Shown: positions 21,651-32,795 of the stretch, piece by piece
Layout of the letters: each line of letters begins with the position of its first letter
Position numbering within the stretch: position 1 is the first letter of the stretch
DNA from: Ceratopteris richardii
Taxonomy: Eukaryota; Streptophyta; Polypodiopsida; Polypodiales; Pteridaceae
Assembly: GCA_020310875.1 (NCBI GenBank)
Contig: CM035414.1
Location: 198,228,260 to 198,292,259 of the forward strand
DNA length: 64,000 nucleotides
Direction of reading: 5' to 3'
Program-made: the position numbers and the translations under genes
Notes under the pieces: model-generated
Seen by the model: the letters and a program-made list of their open reading frames with translations, nothing else
What the model was told of the DNA's origin: nothing
The model's database searches: none

Positions 21651-24600
21651 GGAAAGATTTTCGTCCTCCAAAATAAAGCTATATATAGTAACTATAGGCA
21701 ACCCCCGAGCCTCATGTTCTAAACTGGAAGAACATGGTCATGTTCTAGAACTGGAAGAACATGTCTCATCTCTGTGGTGGCATCCTTGCCCAAATGATTC
21801 AAAACACTATCTAGTTTTGCACTTTGATAAATAGGACAAAGTACAAACTAGTGAAGAATAATGAGGGTGGATCTAAAAACATCCCTGGCCAATTCATAGT
21901 TTCTAGATGTGCGATCTAGGCACAAACATATGAACTAGGTGGATTCAAATTTCTAGGCATAACTGGTGCATAGACCTAGTAATGAAGCTGGGATTCTTAT
22001 CCCTGGCAAGACTTTGAAAATTCTTGATTCACTTGAAATTGTTTTGGAGAACTTGAATTTTGGTTGTCCCAAACATCTAACTTAGATGTTTGTACAATGG
22101 TTTACTTTGATCCAACAGTTACTTGATTTTTTCACCCAACTAGGGGATTACTTTGTCCAAATAGGTTACAAAATCCTATGTAGACTATAGGAGAAAGTTT
22201 ACCATTTCTGTTGAGTCAACCATACTAACTTTACCAATTCAAATTCAAAATGAAAATTTTCCAACTTAGGAAATTTTCTCAAAGACTTGAGCTAAAAGTT
22301 CTTGGGAATTGTCAATCTGCTGAGCAATTCCTAACTTCTTTATTCTAGAGTATTCTAGACTTATCATCTATTGAAGATTGAAAAGGTTCTTGTACATAAC
22401 ATCTATCTAGGATGTTCAAGTTAGTTATTTTATTCTTAACTGGCTAAACATGGTCTTTTGCAAAAGGAATTAGATACCATGTCTGAGCCAATTCCAAAAG
22501 ATTTTGAAAGCAAAAAGAAATAACTAAAACTCTGTACAACCAATTCAAACTTCGAACATACGTAAATTTGCTATGAGTCAAAGGCTAGATGACTCAGGAC
22601 TTTAACTTCTCAACGATCTATTTCAACAAGGATTTCAAGCATTTTCTTTATCTTTAAGAGAAATAAGCTGGATTCTCAAAAAGATTCAAAGCAAAAATGA
22701 AAACATCATCCAACCACAAGATACTCGTGTGGAAAACCAACATAAGTGTGTCGACCCACTGAGGTTATGTTGATGAGTTTAGTATTCAAATAATGCTTCA
22801 CTTGAGACTAAGTTCAAGTCACATTCAATCTTTTTGACTCCTTACTGGGAATGCAATTCTTGTGTGTTTCTTTGACTCAAAAGAGTGAATTTACCAAGTT
22901 ATACTAGAAACTTGGTGCTTGACTTAGTCAATTAAATCTTTAGTTGAAAAGATCAACTCAAAATCAAAGTCCAACTGCTTTCAGAAATTTATCAAATATC
23001 TCTGATCAATAACACTTAAGCTTGAAGTGTTTTAAGAAGATCTTAGAAGTTACTTACTTCATATCTTCAGTTTCCTTGATCTTGAAGTCGTCTTGAAGTA
23101 TCTTGAGATTCTTCTTGAATTTAAACTCCTTCTTTGAAGTTTTAATTCCCTTGAAGATCAAATCGAACTTCAAGATCCAAACAAAGACTAAAAGATAATC
23201 ATCATCTCACGGTCCGATGTCCCATACCATCTTTCCTACATCAATCTGAGTATAAAATCTGGTGTCCCATACCATCCTATTTTATACTCACATTGACGTG
23301 TGAGTGAATTTTATCCTAAAGTCTACAACATCTTCTGATAGAGAACCTTCTAGCTTTAATTCTTGATAAGAATTTTGCAGTTTCAAGTGCTATCTCTATC
23401 TTGATATTCTAAGTTTTAATCCCATGATATGATCGTTTCACGATCTTGTGCTTAACCTTGGGAACTTGAAAGCCTTTAATAGAATATCTCCAATCCTTTT
23501 TGCTAGGGTTTTCAAATGAAAACCAATCAGAATTCCAAGTTATTGAATCAAATTCAAGCTCAATTGGTTATTCTTGACCAATTTTGTAGCGACAAGAGCT
23601 TTTAACCTCTTGTCTTTAGATTCCTTTCTACTAATGCTTTTAGGTACCTATCCTGGCCAGGACTTTATAAGAATCTATCTACTGCATAAGTCTGAGCATC
23701 CGCTCATGCTCTCAGGATTTGTACCAAAATCCCTTTAAGGATAGGCAAACTCTTATGTTTTACCTTCCACAGACTTAAGTACCGTTTGCACGATTGCAGA
23801 CTACAGTCTTGGAATTACTTCACTCTGTTCAGACTTGGAACAACTTACTTTTTTTCACAATTTTCCATTCAATAAATGGAACTTGAGTGAATCATGCCTA
23901 ACAGAATTTTACTGCCAATAGTTGGGCAATCTACAGAGTACTTCTAGTCGCACATTCTTTGGATAATCATGGCCAAGTTTGATCAAGTCTGGTTGATACT
24001 TGCGACAAAATAAAGACTTATAGTCTTTATCTTTAAGATCTCTTAAACTATCTTAAGCTTCTTTGCTTACCTGCAGGATTTTAGAGATCTTTCCCTCAAC
24101 TTAAGTCCAAGCATTTTCTAATGCTTTTCAGATTCCAAAACTAAGAATCTTTGATATACCGTTAGGTTATATCACTTATTTGGACTTAAATACCAAAACT
24201 AGTGGTTAGGGATTTGCTGGGAACTACTTGCTACAAAACTTCTCTTGAAAGATGCTAGTCTCACATCTGGGGAGATTTTTCTTTCAAGAACTTTTTGATT
24301 CCTACCAAGGAATCAAGTAATACTAAGCTATAACTTGAAGCAGATGATTCATCTTGGAATCTTCTCCTTTACTGGAAAGATCTTCAAAAGGAATTCTAGA
24401 CTTTTGGATAAGACTAAGACTTAAGGCTTTGCTTGTCCAAAACATATTCTCATTTGACTAATGAAATAGTTAATTGGACTTTTTCATTAGCTTATCTTTA
24501 GGAAATAGCTTAATTTCCAAAGATTCTTTGCTAGGGTCTCTTGTTTAAGCTTTTCTTATCTTAAATACCACCAAGCATACTTTTCTTATCTTCAAAAAAG

Positions 24601-26329
24601 TGCTTTAATAAAGTCTCCATTTTTGAAAACTTTGCACAAGCAAATAATGCTTGGAATTGATTACTTAGTATTATAAAAAATATTCTTGATTTTTATAAGA
24701 TTCAAGGCTTTACCACTTGAAGCTAATCTTTTAGGAAATAACTTGTTTCCTAAATTGTCTTTAGGAAATATCAATATTTCCTTAGATATCTGTTTTAGAA
24801 ATGAAAATAATTTGAATCATTTCATTAATTGTCATGACTTTAAGAAATTTATTGATTCCTAAAGATCAATTAATATTTGTCTTGGTTTCTTTTTAAAGCC
24901 TTGAGTTAGCTTAAATAGAATCAAGCAAATTTCCTTCAAAAGTTTTTGCGTCAATTGAAGACCTTGCATCATGCCTCGAGATGCATTTTTGGAAACTACC
25001 ATCTATGAACACTAGAGTTCCAGGGATTCTAGAAGTTCAATACTTCTACTTATTTTCATCAATATTTGATGAATAATAAAGTGTTAAACCTTCCAAAATT
25101 TGCTGAACTTAGAAGTTTCAACATAAACTTCCTTACTTGGATGCATGAACATGAATATCCAAAAACAACTAAATCCTCGATAGTTGCTAAGAATGTCTAG
25201 GTTTCTTCCCAAACTTAGAGTGAGCATGCACATTGGAAAGTAGCTCTATGAATACTTACTTTCAACATGCTTTCTTTTCCTCAAAAAGACTCCTACTAAG
25301 TGGTACCTATGTATCACTTTTTGGGAAAAAATAGACTAGATACTTAGTTGCATGATGGTCAAGATCCTTGCAACTAGGTAATTTTCTATTTTTTCCACCT
25401 AGCTAAGTCAAGTTAGAAAAAGAAAGGAATGAAAGTATACGTGTTTAGCTACTTACCAAAAGATCATGCGTATGCACATGCATCTACTTGTATGCAAATG
25501 TATGTTCATTTATGCAAATGCATGTGAGTTCATGCAAGTGTAATGAACTTAAGCAAATCTCAAACTTATTAGGTATGCAAACAAACATCCATGCAAAAAC
25601 AACCTGCTTGCTATTCTGGCAAAAGGTAACTATTCAAGTGCATGAACTGGAGAATTAACTACCTTTCCCAAGCAAGTGCAAACTTGATGTGCATAAAACA
25701 TTCTTTTATGCACAAATAATCTTTTCATTTTTTGTGCATGAACGGAAATCGAAATTTCAACTGCATGCTTAAAACTGAAAAAGTACTTTGTATACTTTTG
25801 TGTCATTTCAATACCGTTTAGTTCTCTAATTAGCTTTCATCTTGAGGTAACCATAATTGGACTATGCTTTTAGTCCTAATTAATGCATCCTAAATGAAAG
25901 CATTCGAGCAAACAAATATCAAAATTCAAACATAATTTGGAAAATACTTAGCTCCACATAGAGCTACGTCCTTCCCTTGATCCTTTGGAAGAGTGATTCA
26001 TCCTCTTGATCCTTGTCAGGATCTGTTCACCATTCTTGAAGCTTCCTCATCAAGAAATAGTCCCGGATGATTTGGTCCGTCAAGGTCGATGAGGTTAGGT
26101 CTCTGGATCTTCACTCCACAGCTCCACTTCTTTCATACTTTGTTCAAAACTTTGACTTTCTTTGGTGCTTGCTTCTTTGACTAAGGAAGAGAGCTCCCAA
26201 GACTCAATAGATCTCGGGTCAAACACCGAATAGAGTGATCTCCACGAATTGTGCTTCGGGTTGCAAGGGTTGTGCTCCAAAATTCAGCATAGATTACAGA
26301 CTAATTTTGTGTTCTGCTAAGAGCAAATA
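21651..26329. other. Non-coding interior of the LARD element
   Basis: This is 4.7 kb of AT-rich DNA rich in cttgaag, tcaaga and aatttc words, with stops in all frames at short intervals. I found no protease, integrase or reverse transcriptase motif on either strand, and no LTR or target duplication that would mark another nested element. Confidence 0.6.
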
Positions 26330-26890
26330 CATAGAGGCATTGAGCGACTTCGCTACTTCAAGAAGTTCCCAAAACAGTCACCGGAGTTCAAATCCCGGTT
26401 GGCACAGGCTTGAGGATCTGCACTTTCGTTTTACTCTGTGCTCTAGTCTGGTACAGTAGTAATGTTACGATAATTAATACTCCGGATCACGAACAACCGT
26501 CTTTGTCGTGGATAGGAGAGTGCCTTCTTCTATGAGAGACGAGGATCGAATCTCTGCTCCTCACAGCAGCATTCAGATTTTGGTACTTTTAGCTCTGTGC
26601 GAATCCGTCTTCAGTGCGGAACTATTGCCAAGATAAATATGCCTCTGAATACACATTAAGAATGCCTGTGCCATTCACGGATAGGCCAGCGCTCCCTAAA
26701 CGGGAGGATGAGAGTTCCAATTCCCATGTGCTCATAACAGAGATAGCCTCCTCATGTTTTGCTTTTGCCCACGCACATCTGTATCAAATATAACTCGCGC
26801 CTGGAGAAAGTCATCGTGAGCGCATTGTCATGTTGGCTAAGGTGCTGACTTCTATCAGTGTGGGCACAGGTTCGATTCCTATGCGCGGCA
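26330..26890 (+). repeat. Array of four tRNA-like units, about 160-bp period
   Basis: Four B-box-like sequences occur on the plus strand: ggagttcaaatcc (26,383), gaggatcgaatctc (26,541), agagttccaattcc (26,711) and ggttcgattcc (26,869), spaced 158, 170 and 158 bases. Each is preceded at 35-47 bases by an A-box-like block (ggcattgagcgac, ggataggagagtgc, ggataggccagcgc, tggctaaggtgc). The fourth unit has complementary ends (gcgcat at 26,820 and atgcgc at 26,881) and a ctgacttctatcag anticodon-arm-like hairpin. The spacers share ctctgtgc-like words. These are diverged tandem copies of one tRNA-derived unit, transcribed, if at all, opposite to the host element. Confidence 0.6.
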
Positions 26891-27139
26891 AACATGATGA
26901 ATGGCTTTTTTGGGATAAAGCTTTTCAAGCTTTTGCATCCACATACGGGCTTGGGTTGTGATTCCGCCTCTCCACTAATGTAGATCTTTGCTCGTCGTCT
27001 CCCGCCAGAAAACTCCTTCACGAGATTGAAAGAAGAAAGAATGATGACGCTACTAGAAGGTAATTTGAGAGGATACTTCAAATGGAAGCTAATCAAGAAG
27101 ATGATGAGCCATAAAGGTCACCATGGGAGCTTGCCTAGA

Positions 27140-27152
27140 GCTCTGATACCAA
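27140..27152 (-). other. Primer-binding site of the LARD element
   Basis: On the minus strand ttggtatcagagc directly follows the LTR end. It is the exact plant initiator tRNA-Met primer site, far better preserved than that of copia-1A. Confidence 0.88.
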
Positions 27153-27698
27153 TGCAAGAGAACAAGGATTACGACCACCACATGCTTGAGAGATGACTCT
27201 TCTCCCAAACTTATGCCTGTATATATAGCTGCTTGAACTAATGAGGACCACAAATGTAACTAGAGTCCACAAGTGCATGTGCAATCTCCTCCACTCCTTT
27301 CATATCCACCACTAGAGTCTATTAGTGGCTGGAGTGATCTCGACCACTACTTTAGTACCTTCCACTAGAGTCCACTAGTGGTTGTTGTATTGACCTCTTG
27401 AGTTAAGTCCACTGGACTCAAGTTAACTCACGTTAACTTCAATTAGAAGGCTCTAGAGCTCTTTGGGCAAAACTCTCTCCCCATGCTCCCCATGGGAGTT
27501 GAACCCAAGACCTCCTCCTTCACAACCATGAGACTTAACCACTAGGCTAAGTGGATTACTTGAATATGAGAGCACATGAACTTATCCTTGAGTCTATTCT
27601 TGAGATCTTTGGTCCTACAGAAAAGTGACCAAACGGTATCCGATTTCAGATCTGTCTGAAGCAGTCGGATCCCTAGACCATAGATTTACTTTATTACA
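27153..27698 (-). repeat. 5' LTR of the LARD element
   Basis: It begins (minus strand) TGTAATAAAG at 27,698 and ends TCTTGCA at 27,153. It is collinear with 21,092-21,636. Confidence 0.92.
27490..27553 (-). other. tRNA-like sequence within the LARD 5' LTR
   Basis: This is the same A-box and B-box-like block as at 21,429-21,492, with a single visible base difference. Its presence in both LTRs shows it was part of the element before this insertion. Confidence 0.65.
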
Positions 27699-27960
27699 CC
27701 AAAGAAACTCCAACTTAAGGTGATATAGAGCTCTTCCACCCAAAGAGATGAGGCTTGAACTTAAGTTTGAGCATAATAACATATTACCAAAAACTCTCAA
27801 ATTTAAGTTGATTGAGAGTTTAGAACTCAAGTTTGAGCTTTGTAGCATATGACCAAAAAGACTCAAACTGAAGTTCAAGCCTTGTAGCACATGATCAATA
27901 CTCAAAACTAAGTTAATTGAGAGGCTTGAAGTGAATTTCAAGCCTCTAACCTTTCGGGTT
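27699..27960. repeat. Degenerate ~100-bp tandem repeat, right part
   Basis: The array interrupted at 21,091 continues here with gagctttgtagcatatgacc and caaacttaagttgattgagag blocks, ending before ctttcgggttgtgtatc. Positions 27,777 onward match copy B from 47,645. Confidence 0.75.
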
Positions 27961-28597
27961 GTGTATCATATCCATATTCAAACCTATTTACTTCCCTCCC
28001 ATGAAAAAGGCATGCAAGGCATAAGACCAAAACCCCATTGTTGTTGTCCACATTTAGGCTGCATTCTGAACAATGTTGGAAGGATTTCTGTTGAGCTCCT
28101 CTGATGAGAAGATTGTTTAGAATTGTTCTCGGCCCATTTTCTCTTCACCGTCTTGACAAGAGAATTCCAAAAAGGGTAATGATTGAATGGTTAAATCGAA
28201 AAGGGAAACTGAACAAAAGATGAAATTGATCATATGACAAAAGAAGCGATGACTTCGATATTTTAGTAGTACAGCTAAAGGGAAACGTTCCACGTCCTTC
28301 TCATGAATAAAAGTATTTGCTCTGGTTTCAACTCTTTCCGGAAGTCTTATTTTCTCCCATCAAATTTATACACCACGCCCTAGGTATGCATTTTCACGTT
28401 CACTTGTTTGCGATTAATGTGGAAATAAGCAATTGGCATTGCAAATGTGACTACAAGGTGTTATGGATGGAGGTATAAGCTCGACATGGTCACTGGAATT
28501 ATTGTAGTATCTCAAGATTGGATGACTCACAATGATTAGGAGTATGCAGTAGTAGTCTCGCGATGGTCAGTGGCACCATTGATGGACACATGCAGAT
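27961..28597. other. Unassigned DNA shared with copy B
   Basis: This stretch is nearly identical to about 47,831-48,475. No open frame, domain or repeat was recognised in it on either strand. Confidence 0.45.
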
Positions 28598-28740
28598 GTT
28601 TTTTCTTTATAATAAAAGGAAGTTCAGCCTTAGCCTACACTCCCGAACTTGTATTAAACAAAGGAACAAAAAAGTACAAGTGAAGGGGAGTAGTGCTTAA
28701 GAGACCCCCCAAGTCCCACAGAGCGGAGAAAGATCTTACA
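28598..28740. mobile_element. Retroposon-like fragment
   Basis: It contains gtacaagtgaaggggagtagtg...accccccaagtcccacagagcg, similar to the start of the retroposon at 2362-2449. On the minus strand gaacttccttttattataaag followed by an A-rich tail resembles that retroposon's 3' end. Copy B has a deletion between two caagt repeats here. Boundaries are uncertain and no duplication was found. Confidence 0.4.
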
Positions 28741-28903
28741 AAGATTAGATGGCATTACAAAAAAGTTTAATCACCCTCTTCTCACTCTCGTGAATAGGCC
28801 AATGATTAAAAGTATGCTGAATTTTAAGAGATAAAGGAGACTCAGTGAGAAGGCCAGCATCGGTGGTAAAAAAATAAGGAACAACGATGGAGAATCGGGA
28901 ACG

Positions 28904-29410
28904 TGCCATGGTGAGCGTTGCTGCAATTGTCATCTCCTACCTGCAATTCCTGTTTGCTGATGTCTTCGCCTCCCTAGCTCGAGTCGAAATTGCAGTTTCA
29001 AACTACTCCTGCACTTTTACGATGCATAGGACACTAAATACGTTGACTCCAAAGATTCCAAAGATACATCCTCCATTGGTCTCCTGGTTGGCCTCACGTT
29101 GACTCCATCATCATCAACGAACGTTACTGGGATTTGTAGGCACATGCATTCTTTGGGTGGGCACTTGACTGTGGATCATCAACAACGAACGTTGCTTCAC
29201 TTGACTGGAGGCACATGCATTTGTTGGGTGGGTTTCCAGGAGTAAATGTCGTCTCATAATCCCATTATGAGACCTTCGAAGGAAATAATCCCATTATGCA
29301 GGCACATGCATTTGTTCGGTAGTTCTATGAAAAGAGTCCCATAATCCCATTATGGGAGACCTTCGAAGGACATGGCATTTACTTTTGCAGACGAGTGGCG
29401 CTCACCATGG
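28904..29410. repeat. Inverted repeat pair enclosing a repeat-rich segment
   Basis: ccatggtgagcg near 28,907 is the exact complement of cgctcaccatgg ending near 29,410. Between them, ggcacatgcattTgttgggtggg-like blocks occur three times (about 29,137, 29,208 and 29,300) and aacgaacgtt twice. It may be a decayed foldback transposon whose core is the hairpin pair described next; no target duplication was identified. Confidence 0.4.
29241..29383. repeat. 143-bp foldback element with two hairpins
   Basis: The ends agtaaatgtc and gacatggcatttact are inverted repeats of each other, with a 5-base insertion in one. Inside, gtctcataat-ccc-attatgagac is a perfect 10-bp hairpin and cccataat-ccc-attatggg an 8-bp one. 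Each is followed by the palindrome ccttcgaagg. The structure is conserved in copy B at 49,095-49,237. It resembles a small MITE or a recently folded inverted duplication. Confidence 0.65.
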
Positions 29411-29630
29411 AAAGTTTTGTTTTTCTTTTTGACAAGACCAAGATAGTAAAATTAATGTAAGAGAGATACAAGTGTGCAAGGGGTAAGTTGGTGGTTACTT
29501 CCCATCAAAAATGTGAAACTACAGTCAAGTCTAGGAAGAGGCCAATAGCAAGCAAAGTATAGTCAAGTCTAGCAGGAGACCAATTGTCTTTCCGGATCAA
29601 GGATGGATCGAGGATGAGTAGTGAGATACA
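29411..29630. other. Unassigned DNA
   Basis: No feature was recognised here. A 64-codon minus-strand frame at 29,505-29,699 is also present in copy B but has no recognisable motif. Confidence 0.35.
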
Positions 29631-30630
29631 AACAACAACAATTTCAAACAAGCTTCTCAGCAGTTGTTCAGGATGGGGCCTAATTGCGGAGAACAACAAT
29701 GGTGTCAGGGTCTCAGATCTTGACTCGTTTCTTAATGGAGGGAAATAAGATAGAGTTGAGTATGGGGTCGACGAAATGACTTTCTTTGTTCACCATTCTT
29801 AAACTTTCTATTAGATTCACACCTTCATTAGAAAGGAGTTTCTTAATAGATTCATTAGAGTGCCACCTCAAATAGAAGTGCTTGCTGTACTATGACAACA
29901 AGGCACAATGGTTTTTGTCATCCAATGTTTCACGGTTCCTTTTTGTTTGAGTACCAAAAATGTTAAAATATGCTTCCTCTTCTAATCTATCTAAAAACTC
30001 TTCATCTCCATCTTTTTGACGTGATCATCCAAATCAATAAATTCTTGCCCTTCCAAGTAACGTTCATTACAACCTTTGCATTCCTTCATATTATCATGAT
30101 CCTTTTCACGAATATACATGTAATGTGTTTTGAAATCCATTTTTGCATTCAATACCCTACCACATACACGAACGAATCGAAACTTCATCCATCTTATAAT
30201 ATTCAGCTCTAACTTCATCAATGTTATCGTTTGACTCAATAGTTTCTCTTTGATTATCTTTTGATGCTATACACACATCATATTTATCATACATCTCAAT
30301 AAATGTTACATCTACCACTTCATGCTCCATCTCTTCATCATATGGATTCAATTGAACATTATCATCTTTGACATACATATCAGTATATAGAGGAGCAATT
30401 AGTGGTATTTACTCATTCTCCTCATGATCATTCATATGTCCCTCTTAATGGAGTGTAACATCGTTTCCATACATATCATTATTCCAAAACCCAAAGAAAA
30501 AACTTGTCACTATTCCTATTATTATGATCCTTCTCTTGTATCCCAAAATTCTCATTCAATGTGTCATCACTCAAGAGTATCTCACAACCCAGATCTTGAT
30601 TTGGACTATTCATAGGCTTAGCATCATGCA
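29631..30630 (-). pseudogene. Fragment of an unrecognised acidic gene, copy A
   Basis: On the minus strand short collinear frames read D-V-T-F-I-E-M-Y-D-K, then K-T-H-Y-M-Y-I-R-x-K-D-H-D-N-M, C-K-G-C-N-E and L-E-G-Q-E-F-I-D-L-D-D, followed by an E-E-F-L-D-R-L-E-E-E segment. The same protein can be followed further upstream in copy C (54,526-56,300). Here it is cut at 30,630 where the copia-2A LTR fragment begins. About 300 bases present in copy C are missing, as are about 50 bases near 30,010. I do not recognise the family. It may be a nuclear gene or an unknown transposon protein. Confidence 0.5.
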
Positions 30631-30654
30631 TGGAATTTACAAAATTCTTCTAAG

Positions 30655-31713
30655 TCAAATGACTTTTACAAAAAGGTTAATGGTAAAAACCATAATCAAT
30701 GGTTCATGTTGACCTTCAAGGAGTTGCACATAATACTTCCAATGCTCTAAACCATAGTACTTACAATCCTCTTGAATGTCATGCAATCCAATCATAGCTT
30801 TAAACCTGCAAAGTTTAGTACCATCAAGTGCTTTGGTCAATAAGTTTGCACATTGCATATTAGTTGATACATATGTCAATTGAATTTTCTTGATCAATAG
30901 CTTCTCTCTAACATAATGATAGTGAGCCTCTATATGTTTGGTTCTTGCATGATAGATCGGATTTGCTGCAAGATGTAAATAACTGGTATTGTCTCCAAAA
31001 ATCATTGTTGAGTTAGAATGTAGTCCTAAATCGAAATATAGCAATCTCATCCATATGACTTCTTGAGTAGCATTGGCTAATCCTCTATATTTTGCCTCTT
31101 TTGAAGATAAAGCAACAATAGGTTGATTCTTGGAAGACCATAAAATGGGCTTATCACCTAAAAATGAAAGATAACCTGAGGTGCTCCTCCTGTCATCCTT
31201 ACAAGCTGCCCAATCTGCAATTGAGTATAGTTTGATATTCAAATCTGAAGTATATGGAAAGTATAAGCCTTGTTTTTGAGTACACTTAAGATACTTCAAA
31301 ATCCTCTTGGCAGCTTCCAAGTGAGGTGTGGGTTTGTGCATAAATTGACTTACGAGACTTACTCCATAAGCAATATCAATCCTTGTCAATGTAGCATAGT
31401 TTAGGCTACCTTTTATGCTTTGATATCCTGCAATGTCTTCGAGAAAATCACCTTCATGAGCACTTAAATTTTGGTTCACCTGGATAGGAATGTTAGCTAC
31501 TTTAGAATTCTCCAAGTGGAGCTTCTTCAACATATCATGCACATACGTTCTTTGAGTAATATAGGTCCTAGAATTTGTATAAACTAATTCAAGCCCAAGA
31601 AAATACTTGAGTGATCCTAGATCCTTGATTTTGAACTCCTCGATCATTTGATTCTTGATGTGTTTGATGCCATTGGCATCATTACTTGTAAGTATGATAT
31701 CATCAACATACAC
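30655..31713 (-). pseudogene. copia-2A reverse transcriptase C-terminus and RNase H
   Basis: A 352-codon open stretch, the longest recognisable coding block in the window, starts at M-Y-V-D-D, the reverse-transcriptase active site. It continues with F-K-I-K-D-L-G and L-G-L-E-L-V-Y, then H-K-P-T-P-H-L-E-A-A-K-R-I-L-K-Y-L-K, the RNase H block A-D-W-A-A-C-K-D-D-R-R-S-T-S-G-Y, W-S-S-K-N-Q-P, and H-I-E-A-H-Y-H-Y-V-R-E-K-L. The aspartate that normally starts the D-A-D-W motif is isoleucine (S-I-A-D-W). A TAA sits five codons before the Y-V-D-D; copy B has it too, but copy C has a tyrosine codon. The reading frame runs on into LTR-derived sequence. Confidence 0.88.
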
Positions 31714-31719
31714 ACATAG

Positions 31720-32300
31720 TTATATCATATTTGAATTACTTCTCTTGAAAAATAGAGAAGTATCTGCTTTACTTATGATGAATCCTTGATCTTGAAGGTA
31801 TGTACTCGTCAACCCATGGTTCCATGCCCTAGCTGCTTGCTTCAATTTGTACAAAGCTTTGTTCAATTTGCGTACATAATTTACCTTGCTTGGGACTTCA
31901 TAACGAGGAGGTTCATGCATGTAAACTTCCTCGGAATCCAACCATTAAGAAAAGCATTTTTAACATCCAATTGGTACATATTCCAATTCCTTGATGGAGC
32001 CAAACTTACCAATACCTTGATGGTTGGCATTTTGGCCACAAGTGAGAAAGACTCTTCATAATAAATTCCTTGGGTTTGTGCAAAACCCTTAACCACAAGT
32101 CTAGCTTTATACCTGTTTATGGATCCATCTGAGTTTCTCTTGACTTTGTAGATCCATGTATAACCAATTACCTTCATAGATTCCTTCTTTGGCACTAGCT
32201 CCCAAGTATCATTCTCCTTGAATGCTTCTATTTCTTCATCCATAGCTTTCTTCCATTCTACCTTGGTCTTTGCCTCTTCATATGAGGTAGGTTCCTCACA
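31720..32300 (-). pseudogene. copia-2A reverse transcriptase N-terminal half
   Basis: The minus strand reads W-E-L-V-P-K-x-E-S-M-K-V-I-G-Y-T-W-I-Y-K-V-K-R, A-R-L-V-V-K-G-F-A-Q-T, then [11 protein letters not shown]. After a one-step frameshift near 31,930 come E-V-Y-M-H-E-P-P and L-K-Q-A-A-R-A-W-N-H. Together these form the fingers and palm of a copia polymerase. A stop (TAA) lies upstream near 32,303, after the linker. Confidence 0.87.
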
Positions 32301-32795
32301 TTATAAATCCTTAGCAAGATAAACAGAATGCTTAGTTACTAAAGAAGTGCCATACCCATATCTGATTGGCTTCTTGCTCTCCCTTTCTGATCTTCTTATT
32401 GCTTGGTTGGACGATTCAGGTATTTCTTCCAATCTCTTCATCTTGACCTTGCCCTTTGATTTCCATGCTTTGAACTCCTCCAAATTGATGGTGTCCTCAT
32501 CATCTGATGTGATGTCTTCAATTAGATTTGGTTCCTCCTTGGTGAGACTTGGAAACTCCTCTTCCAAGTCATATGGAAACTTAACCTTCCTGCATTCACT
32601 TTCAAACCAATAATCATTCTTGTCAAACAAAACATCTCTATTGACCATAAACCCTTTGTTGGATGGGTTATAAAACCTGTACCCTCTCTAATTTAAATCA
32701 TACCCTATGAAGATGGACTTCTCTGCCTTAGGGTCTAGCTTATCTTTGTTTTTTGAGATGGGATCTGCATATAAGCAACACATCCAAAGATCCTT
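32301..32795 (-). pseudogene. copia-2A integrase C-terminal linker
   Basis: This is an acidic, lysine-rich stretch with F-P-Y-D-L-E-E-E-F-P-S-L, D-D-E-D-T-I-N and R-R-S-E-R-E-S-K-K-P-I-R-Y-G-Y, equivalent to the copia-1A linker. It connects integrase to reverse transcriptase. A stop (codon TAG) and small frameshifts lie at 32,660-32,795. Confidence 0.78.

Larger units (their letters stand above)
21092..27698 (-). mobile_element. LARD-like non-autonomous LTR retrotransposon
   Basis: LTRs at 21,092-21,636 and 27,153-27,698 (545 and 546 bp) are flanked by an exact 5-bp duplication CCAAA (21,087-21,091 and 27,699-27,703). On the minus strand the element reads: LTR starting TGTAATAAAG and ending TCTTGCA, primer site ttggtatcagagc, a 5.5-kb interior with no recognisable gag or pol and no frame over about 115 codons, purine tract caaggggggaagaa, LTR. 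This is the layout of a large retrotransposon derivative, which relies on proteins from other elements. By eye the LTRs differ by around 4 percent, so it is much younger than the nest to its left. It is absent from copy B, whose deletion spans the site. Confidence 0.9.

Noticed and set aside
26820..26886. Functional tRNA gene (fourth tRNA-like unit)
   Set aside because: The A box, B box and acceptor-like pairing are present, but the anticodon loop is one base short and the D arm is poor; it is better read as a tRNA-derived repeat.
21637..27152. Hidden gag-pol in the LARD interior
   Set aside because: I looked for D-S-G, D-V-K-x-A-F, Y-x-D-D and H-H-C-C type motifs on both strands and found none; frames stay under about 115 codons.
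32347..32613. Plus-strand frame opposite the copia-2A linker
   Set aside because: It is a shadow of the linker, whose acidic and lysine-rich coding strand matches the other copies.
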